Shown here one piece after another: positions 6,844-14,879 of a stretch of 43,991 bases of DNA. The stretch lies in NCBI GenBank assembly GCA_015661395.1, contig JACWML010000016.1:1-43991 (forward strand), given 5' to 3'. Under the pieces are notes generated by a model. That model was not told the origin of the DNA. It searched no databases and worked only from the letters and a program-made list of their open reading frames with translations. Positions within the stretch are counted from its first letter, which is position 1; every line of letters begins with the position of its first letter. The translations under genes were made by a program, and so were the position numbers. The stretch is from Methanomicrobia archaeon. GTDB lineage: Archaea; Halobacteriota; Bog-38; Methanoflorentales; Methanoflorentaceae.

Positions 6844-9186
6844 TCAGACGGTGCGCCCGAGAGCGATGCGATGCCGGTCTCTGAGCTCCTGCTTCTTGCC
6901 TTCGTTCCAGCTTGATACGGCGCTCATGTAGCCAGTGACGCGGGCGATGTGTTCCACGTTGTGCGAACCACAGTTGGCACACTCTTCGTGGATACCTCCC
7001 TCAACGTGTGAGTCGTCGAGGCAAAGCGTCAAATCCCGCCCCGGCGCGAAGTACCCGATCTGCGTATTCTTCACGATGTTTAGACAGAGCTCCATGAGCC
7101 CTTCAGGGTCGGGCTTCGTCTCGCCAAGGAACACGTGCGTCAGATCCCCGCCGTCAAAGCAGTGGTAAAAGACCTGTTCGTAGCGAAGTCGATCGAAGAG
7201 GTCGATATCAGCGCCCACCGGGATGTGTGTGCCGTTTGAGTAATAGATCGGCAGATCGCGCGACTTCGTCTTTATATACCGCTTGATTGCCTCAGAGACG
7301 TTCCCCTCCACGACGCGGCGGCACTTGTCCGTAAACTCAGGGTTGAGCAGATCAGCAACGGCAAGGCGTTGCGCGCACGATTCTGCGGGCGTCCGCGCGA
7401 GGGCGATCTTGATGCCGTGTTCGCTGCCCACCTGCCGGCAGTACGCCTGAAGCTCCGTCATGGCGCGTATCGCGAGTTCCCACGCGGCTGGGTCCTCGTG
7501 TATGGCGGACCCCGTGTGGTACTTGACCGCATCATTCACCCCGACCACGCCGATGGTATAAACGAGGCTGTCGAAGTCGTAGAGCTGGGGCCCACGCTCG
7601 CCCGTATTCGGGTCGCGCGGGTGCTGTTGTAGGAAGGGGAGTCGGTTGCCCGCGAGGAGGGGTTCCATCCACTTACGCTTGATCTTGAAGAACTCGATGG
7701 CGCAGTCGACGAGGTTCTTGAGGTTATCGATAAAGGCTTCAGTGTCATGTTCGGCGCGATACGCCGCGCGCGGGACGTTGAGCGTGACGACGTGCCACGA
7801 ACCCATCGAGAAGTGGGCGCCGTCTCTGAAGTAGAGCTTGTCCTCAAAGTGTTGGTCCTCGTCTCTATCGACCTTGAACATATACGCGCAGCACTGGTAG
7901 CAGGAGACGCCCTTCCCCGCGCCACGGTACTCGGGAACCATGTTGTCGAAGTAGGTCGAGCCGAACTCGGCCGAGAGCGTGAACGCGGCCTGGTAGTTGT
8001 CCTCCAGGGTGGGGATCTCGGGGTGACCATAATAGGCGTCCTCGGTGCGCGGCACGAGGAATGAGGGCTCGATCGCCACCTCAGGCTTCGGGAAGTTAAA
8101 GGGCTTGCCCCAGTTGTCGCCCGCAGTCATAACCTCCATGATTGCCTTGAAGGCAAGACGCACCTCCCGTTCAAACTCACCGTAGGTCCGCAGCGGCGCC
8201 TGCGTGCCGTCCCAGACCTTCCCGTGCAGGACGATGGGCTTGTCCTTCCACAGCTCGGGGACGCCAGGGGTGAGCTGCAGGCTGCTGAAGACCATCTGCC
8301 CGCCGCGCGCGATGAACACTTGCGTGAGCTCGTAGACCGTCTCTTGCATGAGCTGCTTGATCTGGGTGTAGTCGAGGTGCTCGAGATGGGGGGCCAAAAA
8401 CGTCAGGAAGTTGTAAAAGCCCTGCCCGCCCGCGCAGTTCGTCTGTCCGGCGGCGAGCGCCTTGACCGCGTGAAGGATGGCGACCTCAGGACTCTTGGCT
8501 GGGCCGGCGACTGAGGCGTGCGCCCCGGTGCCGTCGGGCATCAGACCGTAGTAGAGGAAGTATCGCAGGTCATAGTCGGCACAGAACGGCCGCACGTTCG
8601 CGTACTCCATGTCATGAATGTGAAAGTCGCCGGAGCGGTGGGCGTCGCCGATGCTCTGGGGGAGCATGAGCAGCACCTGTTGCTTGCTCAGCTTGTCGTG
8701 CTTCTTCTTGGCTGACGTCTCCGGGTTTGCTGTTAAGTTGGAGTTCTCATTCGCCTCGAACCCCTCGCCGTGGTCGATGCGGTAAGCGTCGTACAGTGAC
8801 GTCCCCACACGGGAGCACGCGCGTGCCCAGTCGCCAAACCCCTCCTCGAGCAGGACGACGTTCACGAACTCGCGAATGAGCGGGCCGCTCAGCTCGTGGA
8901 CGTCCATCGGCTTGATCTTCTTTTCGACGATGTCGGCGATGCGCCGCGCCTCGGGCCGCTTCATGCCCCGCTTTCCATAGAACGTTTGCGCCAGCGCCGT
9001 TTCGCGAACGAGTTGCTTCACGATCGCTTCGCTGTTCCACGGCAGGATAAACCCGTCACTCGTCCTGACGTTGGGCATCTCCTCGGCCTGTTCGCCAAAG
9101 AGCGTCGTCTGGAGGGTCCGGGGCTGAAGCATCGGGAGCAATGACTTCTTAGGGGAGTGATTTCTCTTTCGTGTGGATATGGCCAT
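6844..9186 (-). CDS. nrdD: Anaerobic (class III) ribonucleoside-triphosphate reductase
   Basis: Oxygen-sensitive glycyl-radical enzyme that makes deoxyribonucleotides. The 780-residue protein begins with a basic extension, then an ATP-cone from about residue 38 (MPNVRTSDGF) to 125, the large barrel with TNCAGGQG (249-256) and CYQCCAY (429-435), and the C-terminal glycyl-radical segment RVTGYM with Gly752. The zinc site just before it has Cys722, Cys736 and Cys739, but the position expected to hold the fourth Cys is Asp725 (LCLDDSH), a notable deviation from the CxxC...CxxC pattern. The start at 9186 is supported by the TATA element at 9208-9216. No activating enzyme gene (nrdG) is in the window. 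The glutaredoxin-like gene at 10452-10724 is a candidate reductant. Confidence 0.93.
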   Translation of the reverse strand: MAISTRKRNHSPKKSLLPMLQPRTLQTTLFGEQAEEMPNVRTSDGFILPWNSEAIVKQLVRETALAQTFYGKRGMKRPEARRIADIVEKKIKPMDVHELSGPLIREFVNVVLLEEGFGDWARACSRVGTSLYDAYRIDHGEGFEANENSNLTANPETSAKKKHDKLSKQQVLLMLPQSIGDAHRSGDFHIHDMEYANVRPFCADYDLRYFLYYGLMPDGTGAHASVAGPAKSPEVAILHAVKALAAGQTNCAGGQGFYNFLTFLAPHLEHLDYTQIKQLMQETVYELTQVFIARGGQMVFSSLQLTPGVPELWKDKPIVLHGKVWDGTQAPLRTYGEFEREVRLAFKAIMEVMTAGDNWGKPFNFPKPEVAIEPSFLVPRTEDAYYGHPEIPTLEDNYQAAFTLSAEFGSTYFDNMVPEYRGAGKGVSCYQCCAYMFKVDRDEDQHFEDKLYFRDGAHFSMGSWHVVTLNVPRAAYRAEHDTEAFIDNLKNLVDCAIEFFKIKRKWMEPLLAGNRLPFLQQHPRDPNTGERGPQLYDFDSLVYTIGVVGVNDAVKYHTGSAIHEDPAAWELAIRAMTELQAYCRQVGSEHGIKIALARTPAESCAQRLAVADLLNPEFTDKCRRVVEGNVSEAIKRYIKTKSRDLPIYYSNGTHIPVGADIDLFDRLRYEQVFYHCFDGGDLTHVFLGETKPDPEGLMELCLNIVKNTQIGYFAPGRDLTLCLDDSHVEGGIHEECANCGSHNVEHIARVTGYMSAVSSWNEGKKQELRDRHRIALGRTV

Positions 9187-9650
9187 TCGCCCACCTTTTC
9201 TATAACGAATATATCAGGAGTGGAAATGCATGCGACTCGTTCCGTGATAAATGTCAGATTCTTAGTCGTATTGACGAGCGTTTGTGCAAATTGAAGGCGT
9301 CTGTCGATGCACGACGGGCGCTAACTCCCGTCGAATGTGACTCCTGCAAACGGTGTAACAGTTGATGCTTATTACGTTATTCCATACGACGCGATAGTAA
9401 ATCAATGTTCGGATTTGTATCGCATTCGTAACCGCATCCACATCGCGCGTGAGGCGCGACCCATGCGCTTCGAAGGCCCGTCCGACCCCAGCGTAAAGCG
9501 TTCGCCGTTTGCTAAGGGCCTGCTCATTGAGAGCACCGCACATCGACATTGCCCGCGTCTCACTGCGCTATCCGAAAGCGAACAACCTTCAGTGTCAGAG
9601 GAGCCCCTCCGCCACGAAGTTCGCTTGCCGTACAAAGTACCTGGTGCGAC
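9187..9650. other. Gene-free stretch upstream of nrdD
   Basis: I see no convincing gene. It holds the nrdD promoter at its left end and a perfect 7-bp inverted repeat, CGACGGG (9312-9318), 8-base loop, CCCGTCG (9327-9333), without a T-run on either side. Confidence 0.5.
9208..9216 (-). promoter_or_regulatory. TATA box of nrdD
   Basis: On the reverse strand TGATATATT ends about 22 bases before the nrdD ATG at 9186, the spacing expected for a leaderless archaeal transcript. A second AT-rich block, TATAGAAAA, lies nearer the start. Confidence 0.6.
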
Positions 9651-10148
9651 TTACGAAGCTTTTCCCTTGTTTTCTCGTCGCACGTCAGCCACACGGCCAA
9701 GCCCTGAAATAAGCGCTGAGCGGCACGCGTGCAATATCGAGACCGTTTGTCGTTGGAAGCTCGTCGGCTTGGCAGTGCTGCCGGGGGTGGAGACCGAGAG
9801 AGCGCTTACGGCGCGGCCAAAAATTGCGTCGTTTACGATCTCATCGTCGCTTATGACGCTCCAGCCGAGCGCGTCGCTGGCTAAACGTTCGGCGTGAACC
9901 GACGGTGGTGCGTTGCGCTTCAATCTGCGTTGGTGGGACGTGTAAGCTGCCTTGCATTGAGCGTCCCAATATACCTGAACGTGATGTGGAGCGCGCACGT
10001 TCGTCATCTTATATTTTGATGCGTCACAGGTGCATACGGCCACGTCTCGGTCGAGTTCGTACCAGCTCGGCGCGAAAAGAAAACGTCCGCAGCGTACGCA
10101 CCCGAAAAGCGCGAGCCTGACGTGCCGTTTTGCGTGTATCTGTGCCAT
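9651..10148 (-). CDS. Small zinc-ribbon protein, DUF1922-like N-terminus
   Basis: From the ATG at 10148 the protein starts MAQIHAKRHVRLALF and then shows CVRCGRFLFA and, about 20 residues later, VCTCDASKYKMTNVR. This CxxCGRxLxA plus CxC arrangement resembles the small archaeal DUF1922 zinc proteins as I remember them. A good Shine-Dalgarno sequence, GGGAGGAG, sits about three bases before the ATG, and an AT-rich block further upstream could be the TATA box. The N-terminal 75 residues look protein-like; the C-terminal half is less convincing, and the last part may reflect a frameshift or a chance open frame. It lies between nrdD and the glutaredoxin-like gene on the same strand. Confidence 0.55.
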   Translation of the reverse strand: MAQIHAKRHVRLALFGCVRCGRFLFAPSWYELDRDVAVCTCDASKYKMTNVRAPHHVQVYWDAQCKAAYTSHQRRLKRNAPPSVHAERLASDALGWSVISDDEIVNDAIFGRAVSALSVSTPGSTAKPTSFQRQTVSILHACRSALISGLGRVADVRRENKGKAS

Positions 10149-10208
10149 CGCTCCTCCCGTTGGACCACGCCAAATCAAAAAAGAATTAGGGGGGCTGAGC
10201 AGGTGAAC

Positions 10209-10243
10209 GGGCTTTAGCGCGTCGCAAAGCTTTGCTGAAGCCC
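10209..10243 (+). other. Inverted repeat followed by a T-rich tract
   Basis: GGGCTTTAGC (10209-10218) pairs with GCTGAAGCCC (10234-10243) with one G-U, loop of 15 bases, followed by TTAGCCCTCTTATTCTTTTTTG. It looks like a forward-strand terminator, yet I find no forward gene that would need one. Confidence 0.4.
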
Positions 10244-10330
10244 TTAGCCCTCTTATTCTTTTTTGCGTTGCTATTTATGTTCCTACAGCTCTTAGTGAGC
10301 CGTCCAGCGGCAGCGCTATTAGTTGGCAAG

Positions 10331-10453
10331 GTTATAAGCGCTTCTCGCAAAGAATACGGAGAATATGGGCGAGCGATGCGGTTTTTCGGGCTTTTTCAAC
10401 CCGCATCCGTACGCGCCCGCCTCCACCTGAAAAAAACCTTCGGCACGGTTTTT
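10331..10453 (+). ncRNA. Candidate small transcription unit (ncRNA or 21-codon peptide)
   Basis: A TATA-like GTTATAAG at 10331-10338 lies about 27 bases before an ATG at 10365. The ATG opens a 21-codon frame (MGERCGFSGFFNPHPYAPAST, stop 10428-10430). Within it GATGCGG (10375-10381) and CCGCATC (10401-10407) form a perfect 7-bp stem, and just after the stop comes a hairpin with a T-run (10433-10453). The layout of promoter, hairpin and terminator is what a small RNA gene would show. The terminator also serves the convergent glutaredoxin-like gene, so it is not independent support. Low confidence. Confidence 0.25.
10433..10453 (-). terminator. Bidirectional terminator hairpin after the glutaredoxin-like gene
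   Basis: AAAACC (10433-10438), loop TTCGGCAC, GGTTTT (10447-10452). On the reverse strand the second arm runs into seven T residues, and it overlaps the TAA of the glutaredoxin-like gene. The mirror-image A/T runs allow it to act on either strand. Confidence 0.6.
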
Positions 10454-10724
10454 AGCACCGCAACAGGCTCAAGATGAGGTCGATATTGAGCTCATCGTTG
10501 TGAAAAAGGTCATCAAACGTCAAGAAGGTGTCCCTCACCTGTAACACCGGCGCGACCGTCGTAAAGACCCCTTGCATGAGTAGGGTCGTGCGCGACTGCG
10601 GCGAGTCCAGATCGTGCTCCTCAAAGGAGATGCCGTGCTCCATAAGGGATTGCTTCAGGACACTGCAGTTGGGGCAGACGGGCAGCGTGTACACGTTCAC
10701 ACTTTGCTTCGTTTCTGATGTCAT
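10452..10724 (-). CDS. Glutaredoxin/NrdH-like thiol protein
   Basis: A 90-residue thioredoxin-fold protein starting MTSETKQSVNVYTLPVCPNC. The CPNC redox motif (about residues 17-20) follows a beta strand as in glutaredoxins; APVLQV provides the cis-Pro. The size matches NrdH/glutaredoxin-like proteins, which in methanogens are reported as electron donors to class III reductase, and the neighbourhood with nrdD makes that role plausible (inference). I choose the ATG at 10724 because a TATA-like GGTTTTAATG lies about 30 bases upstream (10751-10760), favouring a leaderless transcript; a longer frame begins at 10826 but has no family similarity before this point. Confidence 0.8.
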   Translation of the reverse strand: MTSETKQSVNVYTLPVCPNCSVLKQSLMEHGISFEEHDLDSPQSRTTLLMQGVFTTVAPVLQVRDTFLTFDDLFHNDELNIDLILSLLRC

Positions 10725-10750
10725 CAGAGTAGCCGTTTTCGCCTCACCTG

Positions 10751-10760
10751 CATTAAAACC
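10751..10760 (-). promoter_or_regulatory. Candidate TATA box of the glutaredoxin-like gene
   Basis: On the reverse strand GGTTTTAATG is centred about 31 bases upstream of the chosen ATG at 10724, which both marks a promoter and supports that start. Confidence 0.5.
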
Positions 10761-10963
10761 TTTTGCGCAGACCGGTTTTCGTGCGACGGGCGCCGTCACC
10801 ACGATGTGGTCGAGGCGATTCGGCATCTCTCGGTGCTCACGACGACGCTTCTCGTGCTTTTACCACGGGGAGTTGCGGTCGGCGTGCAACAGGGCGTGAA
10901 ACGCAGCTTGTTTCGTTTGCGCGCTACTATAATTCGTCTGCGCCGCGCCTCGACGAGCGCGCG

Positions 10964-11530
10964 TCACGTGCAGAACGACCGCGTCAAGCTACCGACCTGC
11001 ACGAACTGGTCGAATTGCCAGATGAAGTTGCCTTGTCCCAAATTGTCTTGGTATACAGCGAAGGTGGATGGGGCGTGTGCAAAGGCCCGTTGGTAGGCGC
11101 CGCCGTCGTAGGTGATGTTCGTGAGTGTGTAATTGCTGTTGATGCTCCCGACGTAGCCTGAGGCAAAGTTCGTGCCGTAGAAGTCGGTCATGACGAAACT
11201 CTCCTTATAGAGGGCGGTCCTGCTCAGATTGCTGGTCTGGTTGCCTGGTGCGAGATAGGTAAACGCCCAGTTGACCCTGACGGCGGTGTCGTTGAGCCAC
11301 GTAACGCTCCAGACGGTGAGGTTTGTGGGGTGCTGCTCGGTCGCGACCGAGTGGAGGCTGCTCACGTAACCGTCAAGCACGGGGTCGTGGCGAATGCCAA
11401 AGCCGACGTAAAGTTGTGGGTAATAGGTCCACGTCGCCGCGAAGATCGCCAAAATGAGAATGATAGCGATAACGATCGTGCCGATAACGCCCTGTCGGCT
11501 CCTGAAGAAGGCGGGGAGACTAACTGCCAC
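10964..11530 (-). CDS. Membrane-anchored exported protein of unknown function
   Basis: A 188-residue protein with a short cytoplasmic N-terminus (MAVSLPAFFRSRQG), one hydrophobic segment at about residues 15-33, and an exported domain with many N-glycosylation sequons (NLT, NQT, NLS, NYT, NIT). I recognise no domain. Its start overlaps the end of the upstream gene by 11 bases (11520-11530), so the two are almost certainly one transcription unit. The C-terminal end RSFCT carries a single cysteine. Outer-surface or cell-envelope location is inferred from the anchor and sequons. Confidence 0.75.
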   Translation of the reverse strand: MAVSLPAFFRSRQGVIGTIVIAIILILAIFAATWTYYPQLYVGFGIRHDPVLDGYVSSLHSVATEQHPTNLTVWSVTWLNDTAVRVNWAFTYLAPGNQTSNLSRTALYKESFVMTDFYGTNFASGYVGSINSNYTLTNITYDGGAYQRAFAHAPSTFAVYQDNLGQGNFIWQFDQFVQVGSLTRSFCT

Positions 11531-12452
11531 AGATGTTCGACTCCTGCGGACTAAAGACGATCACCTCGCTCGTCTTGAGCGCTTGGTAGGTGGTGCTGCC
11601 CGCGTGGACGTTGTAGTTGATGAGGGCGTTACTGACCGGTGAGCAGGGGAAGCCCCAGTCTGTGGAGTTTACATTCGACTCGACCGTGACGGTCTGCCCG
11701 GGCTGGATCGTGGTTGCATTGAAGCTGACGTTGCCTATCTTTGTGGTCACCGTGCAGAGCGATTGTTGAAGCTGTACTTGGTTGGCCGCGGGGCTAGTGT
11801 TGGTCTCGTTGGGATGGAGCTTCAAGAACTCGTTCCTGACGGACGGTCCTACGATAGGCTCGCTGTTGGTAGCCTTGGAACTGTTCGAGATGTTCAGGGT
11901 GGAAACCTGGTAGTTCATCGTAACATGGTCTTGCGTGCCGTCCGCGACTGAGGGCAGAGCGGGGGTTAGCCAAGATCCCGGGTTGACCAACGAGCCGCGT
12001 GCTGGGCAGCACGCGGAAGTTCCCATAAAGGTAGAGGTGTGCAACTCGGGCGAGACGCCCGTTACGCCCGCTCGTCCGATGTCGCTCCCGAAGAATCCTA
12101 TGTTCGGGGTGACCGTGATCGCGTAGGGCAGGTTATTTGTCATGGTAACTTCGGCATGCACGACACCGGTTGCAATGTTCTGGACGAAGTAGACCCCGTT
12201 GGAACCATAGACGTGGTAGCCGTCCACGCTCATGTCTAGGAGGCCTGTAGTTGACTGGACCTGCAGGCCGCTTTGTGAGAACGCTGCTATAAAGATCGGG
12301 GTATCGGGATTGGCACCGGTGGTCGACGTAATGTAAGTAGGTAAGACATTTTGACCAGTCGCCGTAAATACCTCTTGACTCGTCGCCGCAACCACAACAA
12401 CGGAGAGAACGATAACAAGCGCAAATGTAACGAATTGTGTCTCCCTCTTCAT
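11520..12452 (-). CDS. Secreted or anchored glycoprotein-like protein, unknown function
   Basis: A 310-residue protein with an N-terminal hydrophobic signal or anchor (about residues 8-24, after MKRETQF), followed by a beta-rich exported part with several sequons (NIS, NSS, NET, NTS, NVS, NAT, NST) and six cysteines, including a CC pair in SACCPARG. No family recognised. A Shine-Dalgarno-like GAGGAG lies a few bases before the ATG. The downstream gene at 10964-11530 overlaps its stop, giving a two-gene operon. A candidate TATA box on the reverse strand (12595-12603) would leave a leader of about 115 bases. Likely an envelope component; the beta-strand pattern NNLPYAITVTPNIG recalls exported Ig-like folds. 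Confidence 0.75.
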   Translation of the reverse strand: MKRETQFVTFALVIVLSVVVVAATSQEVFTATGQNVLPTYITSTTGANPDTPIFIAAFSQSGLQVQSTTGLLDMSVDGYHVYGSNGVYFVQNIATGVVHAEVTMTNNLPYAITVTPNIGFFGSDIGRAGVTGVSPELHTSTFMGTSACCPARGSLVNPGSWLTPALPSVADGTQDHVTMNYQVSTLNISNSSKATNSEPIVGPSVRNEFLKLHPNETNTSPAANQVQLQQSLCTVTTKIGNVSFNATTIQPGQTVTVESNVNSTDWGFPCSPVSNALINYNVHAGSTTYQALKTSEVIVFSPQESNICGS

Positions 12453-12594
12453 AATGGCTCCTCGTTTACGCGCGATTGGCCGGGATCAGCAACGACGTTG
12501 AACTAGCTGCGGCCGCGATACCCTGTTGCATAGGCAACGGCGTGGAGGGAAAACTGGTGCTGCTTGATTCTTGCTCACGAATGAGCCGCCGCCC

Positions 12595-12603
12595 CTTATA
12601 AAT
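12595..12603 (-). promoter_or_regulatory. TATA-like element in the 12.6 kb region
   Basis: CTTATAAAT on the forward strand, ATTTATAAG on the reverse, matches the archaeal TATA consensus in both directions. It could drive the exported-protein operon to the left or the remnant to the right; the leftward reading would leave a leader of roughly 115 bases. Confidence 0.4.
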
Positions 12604-12616
12604 CTTGCTCTTCGGT

Positions 12617-12837
12617 GTGGTTGCGTCCTATCAGAGCTGCGGACTTCGACTATTCAAATCCTACGACAAATGGCACACGCTGATTGGCACGTACTAACTC
12701 GGCCCTGACGGTAACAAGGCCTCCATCCGCCCGGTGCGTGAAACGGGCGCTACGGGCACGAGGGATGAAGAGTTTATGCCCCTATGCTTTGACCAAAAGT
12801 GTGCCAAAAGTGTGCCAAAAGTTGACCGTGGTTGACG
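12617..12837 (+). pseudogene. Possible gene remnant
   Basis: One forward frame reads GVVASYQSCGLRLFKSYDKW, then HTLIGTY, a TAA, and then continues in the same frame as LGPDGNKASIRPVRETGATG and further to a TGA at about 12835. The residue mix on both sides of the stop looks like one protein interrupted by a nonsense codon. No start codon context or family was identified, so it may be a chance frame. Confidence 0.3.
12793..12825 (+). repeat. Three 11-bp tandem repeats
   Basis: CCAAAAGTGTG occurs at 12793 and 12804 and in altered form (CCAAAAGTTGA) at 12815. A strongly AT-rich tract begins about 35 bases later. The layout recalls protein-binding iterons beside an unwinding region, but no replication gene is near. 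Confidence 0.8.
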
Positions 12838-13560
12838 ATCCGCCCTTTTATGCTGGCTGACAACAATTAAGGAATAATAATGATAATTTTATATAATGTT
12901 TTTTATATTAGGAAAGCTTTAAGATAGCTTTTCTGTTTCGCCTCTGCACGCCAAAAACGTGGATCATAGCCACTCGTTGGCTGCCCGAGCCGTTCACTCA
13001 ACATCGCTGCGGCACATAGGGCACCTCGCATGCGCAGACCGCCTCGCTGCTCTTGCTCTGCAGCGACGCGTACGCTCAGCTCGGATTCGACGACCTTGTA
13101 AAAAAGAGTTGGCAATGCGCCGTGGCAAGGCGTTCCACAAAGGACGAGCCGCACGTGCGATCACCGTCGTAGAGCCACAAATGCTTGATCTCAGCCGGCG
13201 ACAACTCACAGCACCACCGCAGCTGCTCGGATCACCACTCAGGCGGTCCGTCGCGCACCCAATAATCCGAAGTGAAATAGGGACTCAGAGGGAGCTCTTT
13301 AGCCTTTGCAGGGCGTTATTGGTGGCCGCTTTGTCGCTATGTGAGTTGTTAGCGCTGGACCGAGTACGAGGAGCCTTGACCGTGGCTGCGCGGTCGGATT
13401 GGACGTAGTGGTCACAACGCTTCTTTGTGTTGCGACCGACGTCGCATTCGCCGCAGCTGCTTGAACCGTGTTTCTCGTCGTCGCAGTGCTCTGACTCGGG
13501 TTAGACGTGCTCGAGGCGCGCGCCGCAAGTAACGAACGTCGGCTGGATCGTGCGAGAAGC

Positions 13561-13576
13561 TCAGCTTTATAGCTGA
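13561..13576 (+). promoter_or_regulatory. TATA box embedded in a perfect dyad, upstream of the DUF4012-like gene
   Basis: TCAGCT TTAT AGCTGA is a perfect 6-bp inverted repeat with a 4-base centre, and its middle (CTTTATAG) is a TATA-like element about 30 bases before the ATG at 13599. A regulator bound to the dyad would occlude TBP, so it is a good operator candidate. Confidence 0.5.
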
Positions 13577-13598
13577 AGAATGGGCATACCCTTATGAA

Positions 13599-14864
13599 AT
13601 GCCCGCCGACGGTCATCGCTTCGGCCGCTACTTTGCCATTTCGATCGCGTGTCTAGTCGTGTTAGCGCTGTTTTTCCCCGCTTTCGACGTGCTGAGTCTC
13701 GCTGGCTTCGTAAACGACAAGACCTACTTGCTGGTCCTGCAAGACAACACAGAGATCAGGCCAACCGGGGGTTTGATGGCGTGCATCGGACTGCTCACCG
13801 TGCACGACGGGAACGTCAAGGATTTGCACTTCTACTACGCAAACACCTCATGGACGGGGGATGTCGTCAAAATAGACAGTCCTCGGAGCCTCACCCAGTT
13901 TTTCAAAGTGGACCGCGCGAGGCTCTACGACTCGAACGTGCAGTATGACTTTGCGTCGTTTGCCCCCACGATGCTGTCAAATGTTAACCAGTTGAGCGGA
14001 CAGAAGGCCGACGGCATTATCGCGGTCGACTTCACCGCGTTAGAGGCGATTATGCGAATCACAGGCCCGATCAGCGCATCGGGTGACGTCATAACGAGCA
14101 GGAACGTCGTCGATCTCACGCACTACTATTCAGGCTTGTCTGATAGCGACAAGGCGCCCCTGACCAACCTGTTGTCATCCCTCGCGCTTAAGATCGTTCA
14201 AATCGTTCGCGGCGCGAGCCTCCCTGTCAAGCTGGACCTCCTGAACACCGTGCAACAATTAAGCGCCGAGAGACACCTCTTCTTTTACGTACCTGGGGAT
14301 TCCCTCACGGCAAACCTTGCGGGAGCCACCGCCATGCCTTCGACGGACTTCATTTCGGTCATCGACTTTAACATGGGTTCAGGCAAGGCGGACTTCGGCG
14401 TTTATCGTTCGATCGACTACAACGTCCAGCTGCTTGCGAACGGCTCCGCCGTTTCGAACTTGACGGTGACCTACAACAACACATGTTTTTGGCGATACGA
14501 CGTATTTACGACGGTTCTCGTGCCGCCTGGAGCGGAGCTGCTCAGCGTAACCACGTCCGCGCAGAACCTCCAAGGTCCCCTTACCACGAGCGCTGCGAAC
14601 TTCACGGCGCTGTCGGCATCTGTGCAGGTGCCCGCGAATGAGACCGGCAGTATCACGTATCGTTACACGCTGCCTCACGTCGTCGGCTCAAGTGGCGTGG
14701 AAGAACGTTACGACCTTTATGTCCAAAAACAAGCGGGAATCAACGCGTATACGTTCAACCCAGATGTGCAGCTGCCCAACGGGGCGCGGCTTCTCGCGTC
14801 TCAAAACGCCGAAGCGAATCAGACGTCGACGGGCGACATACACCTAGAGGCGGTATACAGGTAG
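13599..14864 (+). CDS. DUF4012-like exported membrane-anchored protein
   Basis: A 421-residue protein with one N-terminal membrane segment (about residues 9-31, after MPADGHRFGR) and a large exported part. The stretch YLLVLQDNTEIRPTGGL followed by GLLTVHDGNVKDL (about residues 44-75) matches the DUF4012 family as I know it, found in bacteria and archaea and related in arrangement to LytR-type envelope proteins; biochemical role unknown. Sequons NTS, NLT, NNT, NFT, NET and NQT point to glycosylation outside the cell. The C-terminal 100 residues look like a beta-sandwich. The promoter dyad at 13561-13576 gives a leaderless start at 13599. The next gene begins 15 bases after the TAG stop. Confidence 0.82.
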   Translation: MPADGHRFGRYFAISIACLVVLALFFPAFDVLSLAGFVNDKTYLLVLQDNTEIRPTGGLMACIGLLTVHDGNVKDLHFYYANTSWTGDVVKIDSPRSLTQFFKVDRARLYDSNVQYDFASFAPTMLSNVNQLSGQKADGIIAVDFTALEAIMRITGPISASGDVITSRNVVDLTHYYSGLSDSDKAPLTNLLSSLALKIVQIVRGASLPVKLDLLNTVQQLSAERHLFFYVPGDSLTANLAGATAMPSTDFISVIDFNMGSGKADFGVYRSIDYNVQLLANGSAVSNLTVTYNNTCFWRYDVFTTVLVPPGAELLSVTTSAQNLQGPLTTSAANFTALSASVQVPANETGSITYRYTLPHVVGSSGVEERYDLYVQKQAGINAYTFNPDVQLPNGARLLASQNAEANQTSTGDIHLEAVYR

Positions 14865-14879
14865 GGCGGGAGCTATGTC

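Larger units (their letters stand above)
12453..13598. other. 1.1 kb gene-poor stretch
   Basis: No convincing intact gene on either strand. It holds a TATA-like CTTATAAAT (12595-12603), a possible coding remnant (12617-12837), an 11-bp tandem repeat (12793-12825), an AT-rich tract (about 12858-12912), an imperfect hairpin (12911-12933), and GC-rich sequence with only chance-looking open frames from 12940 to 13560. A Ser/Thr/Ala-rich reverse frame at 13299-13616 is the longest but shows no start signal or motif. Confidence 0.5.

Noticed and set aside
8224-9144. Forward open frames antisense to nrdD
   Set aside because: They are shadows of the strongly conserved nrdD coding strand, which has high third-position GC.
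9337-9897. A 186-codon forward frame opposite the DUF1922-like gene
   Set aside because: No start signal, unlike the reverse gene with a good Shine-Dalgarno and cysteine motif; residue composition looks random.
10232-10477. An 81-codon forward frame with a hydrophobic N-terminus
   Set aside because: It begins with TTG inside an inverted repeat, runs through the T-rich tract (which gives Phe and Leu codons) and into the terminator, so the apparent membrane segment is likely an artefact.
12617-12700. A tRNA-like TTCAAATC stretch at about 12650
   Set aside because: The flanking bases do not form a T-stem and no acceptor stem pairs around it.
12903-13408. Overlapping open frames on both strands right of the AT-rich tract
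   Set aside because: GC-rich sequence gives long frames by chance; no start signals, no motif, and the frames conflict with each other.
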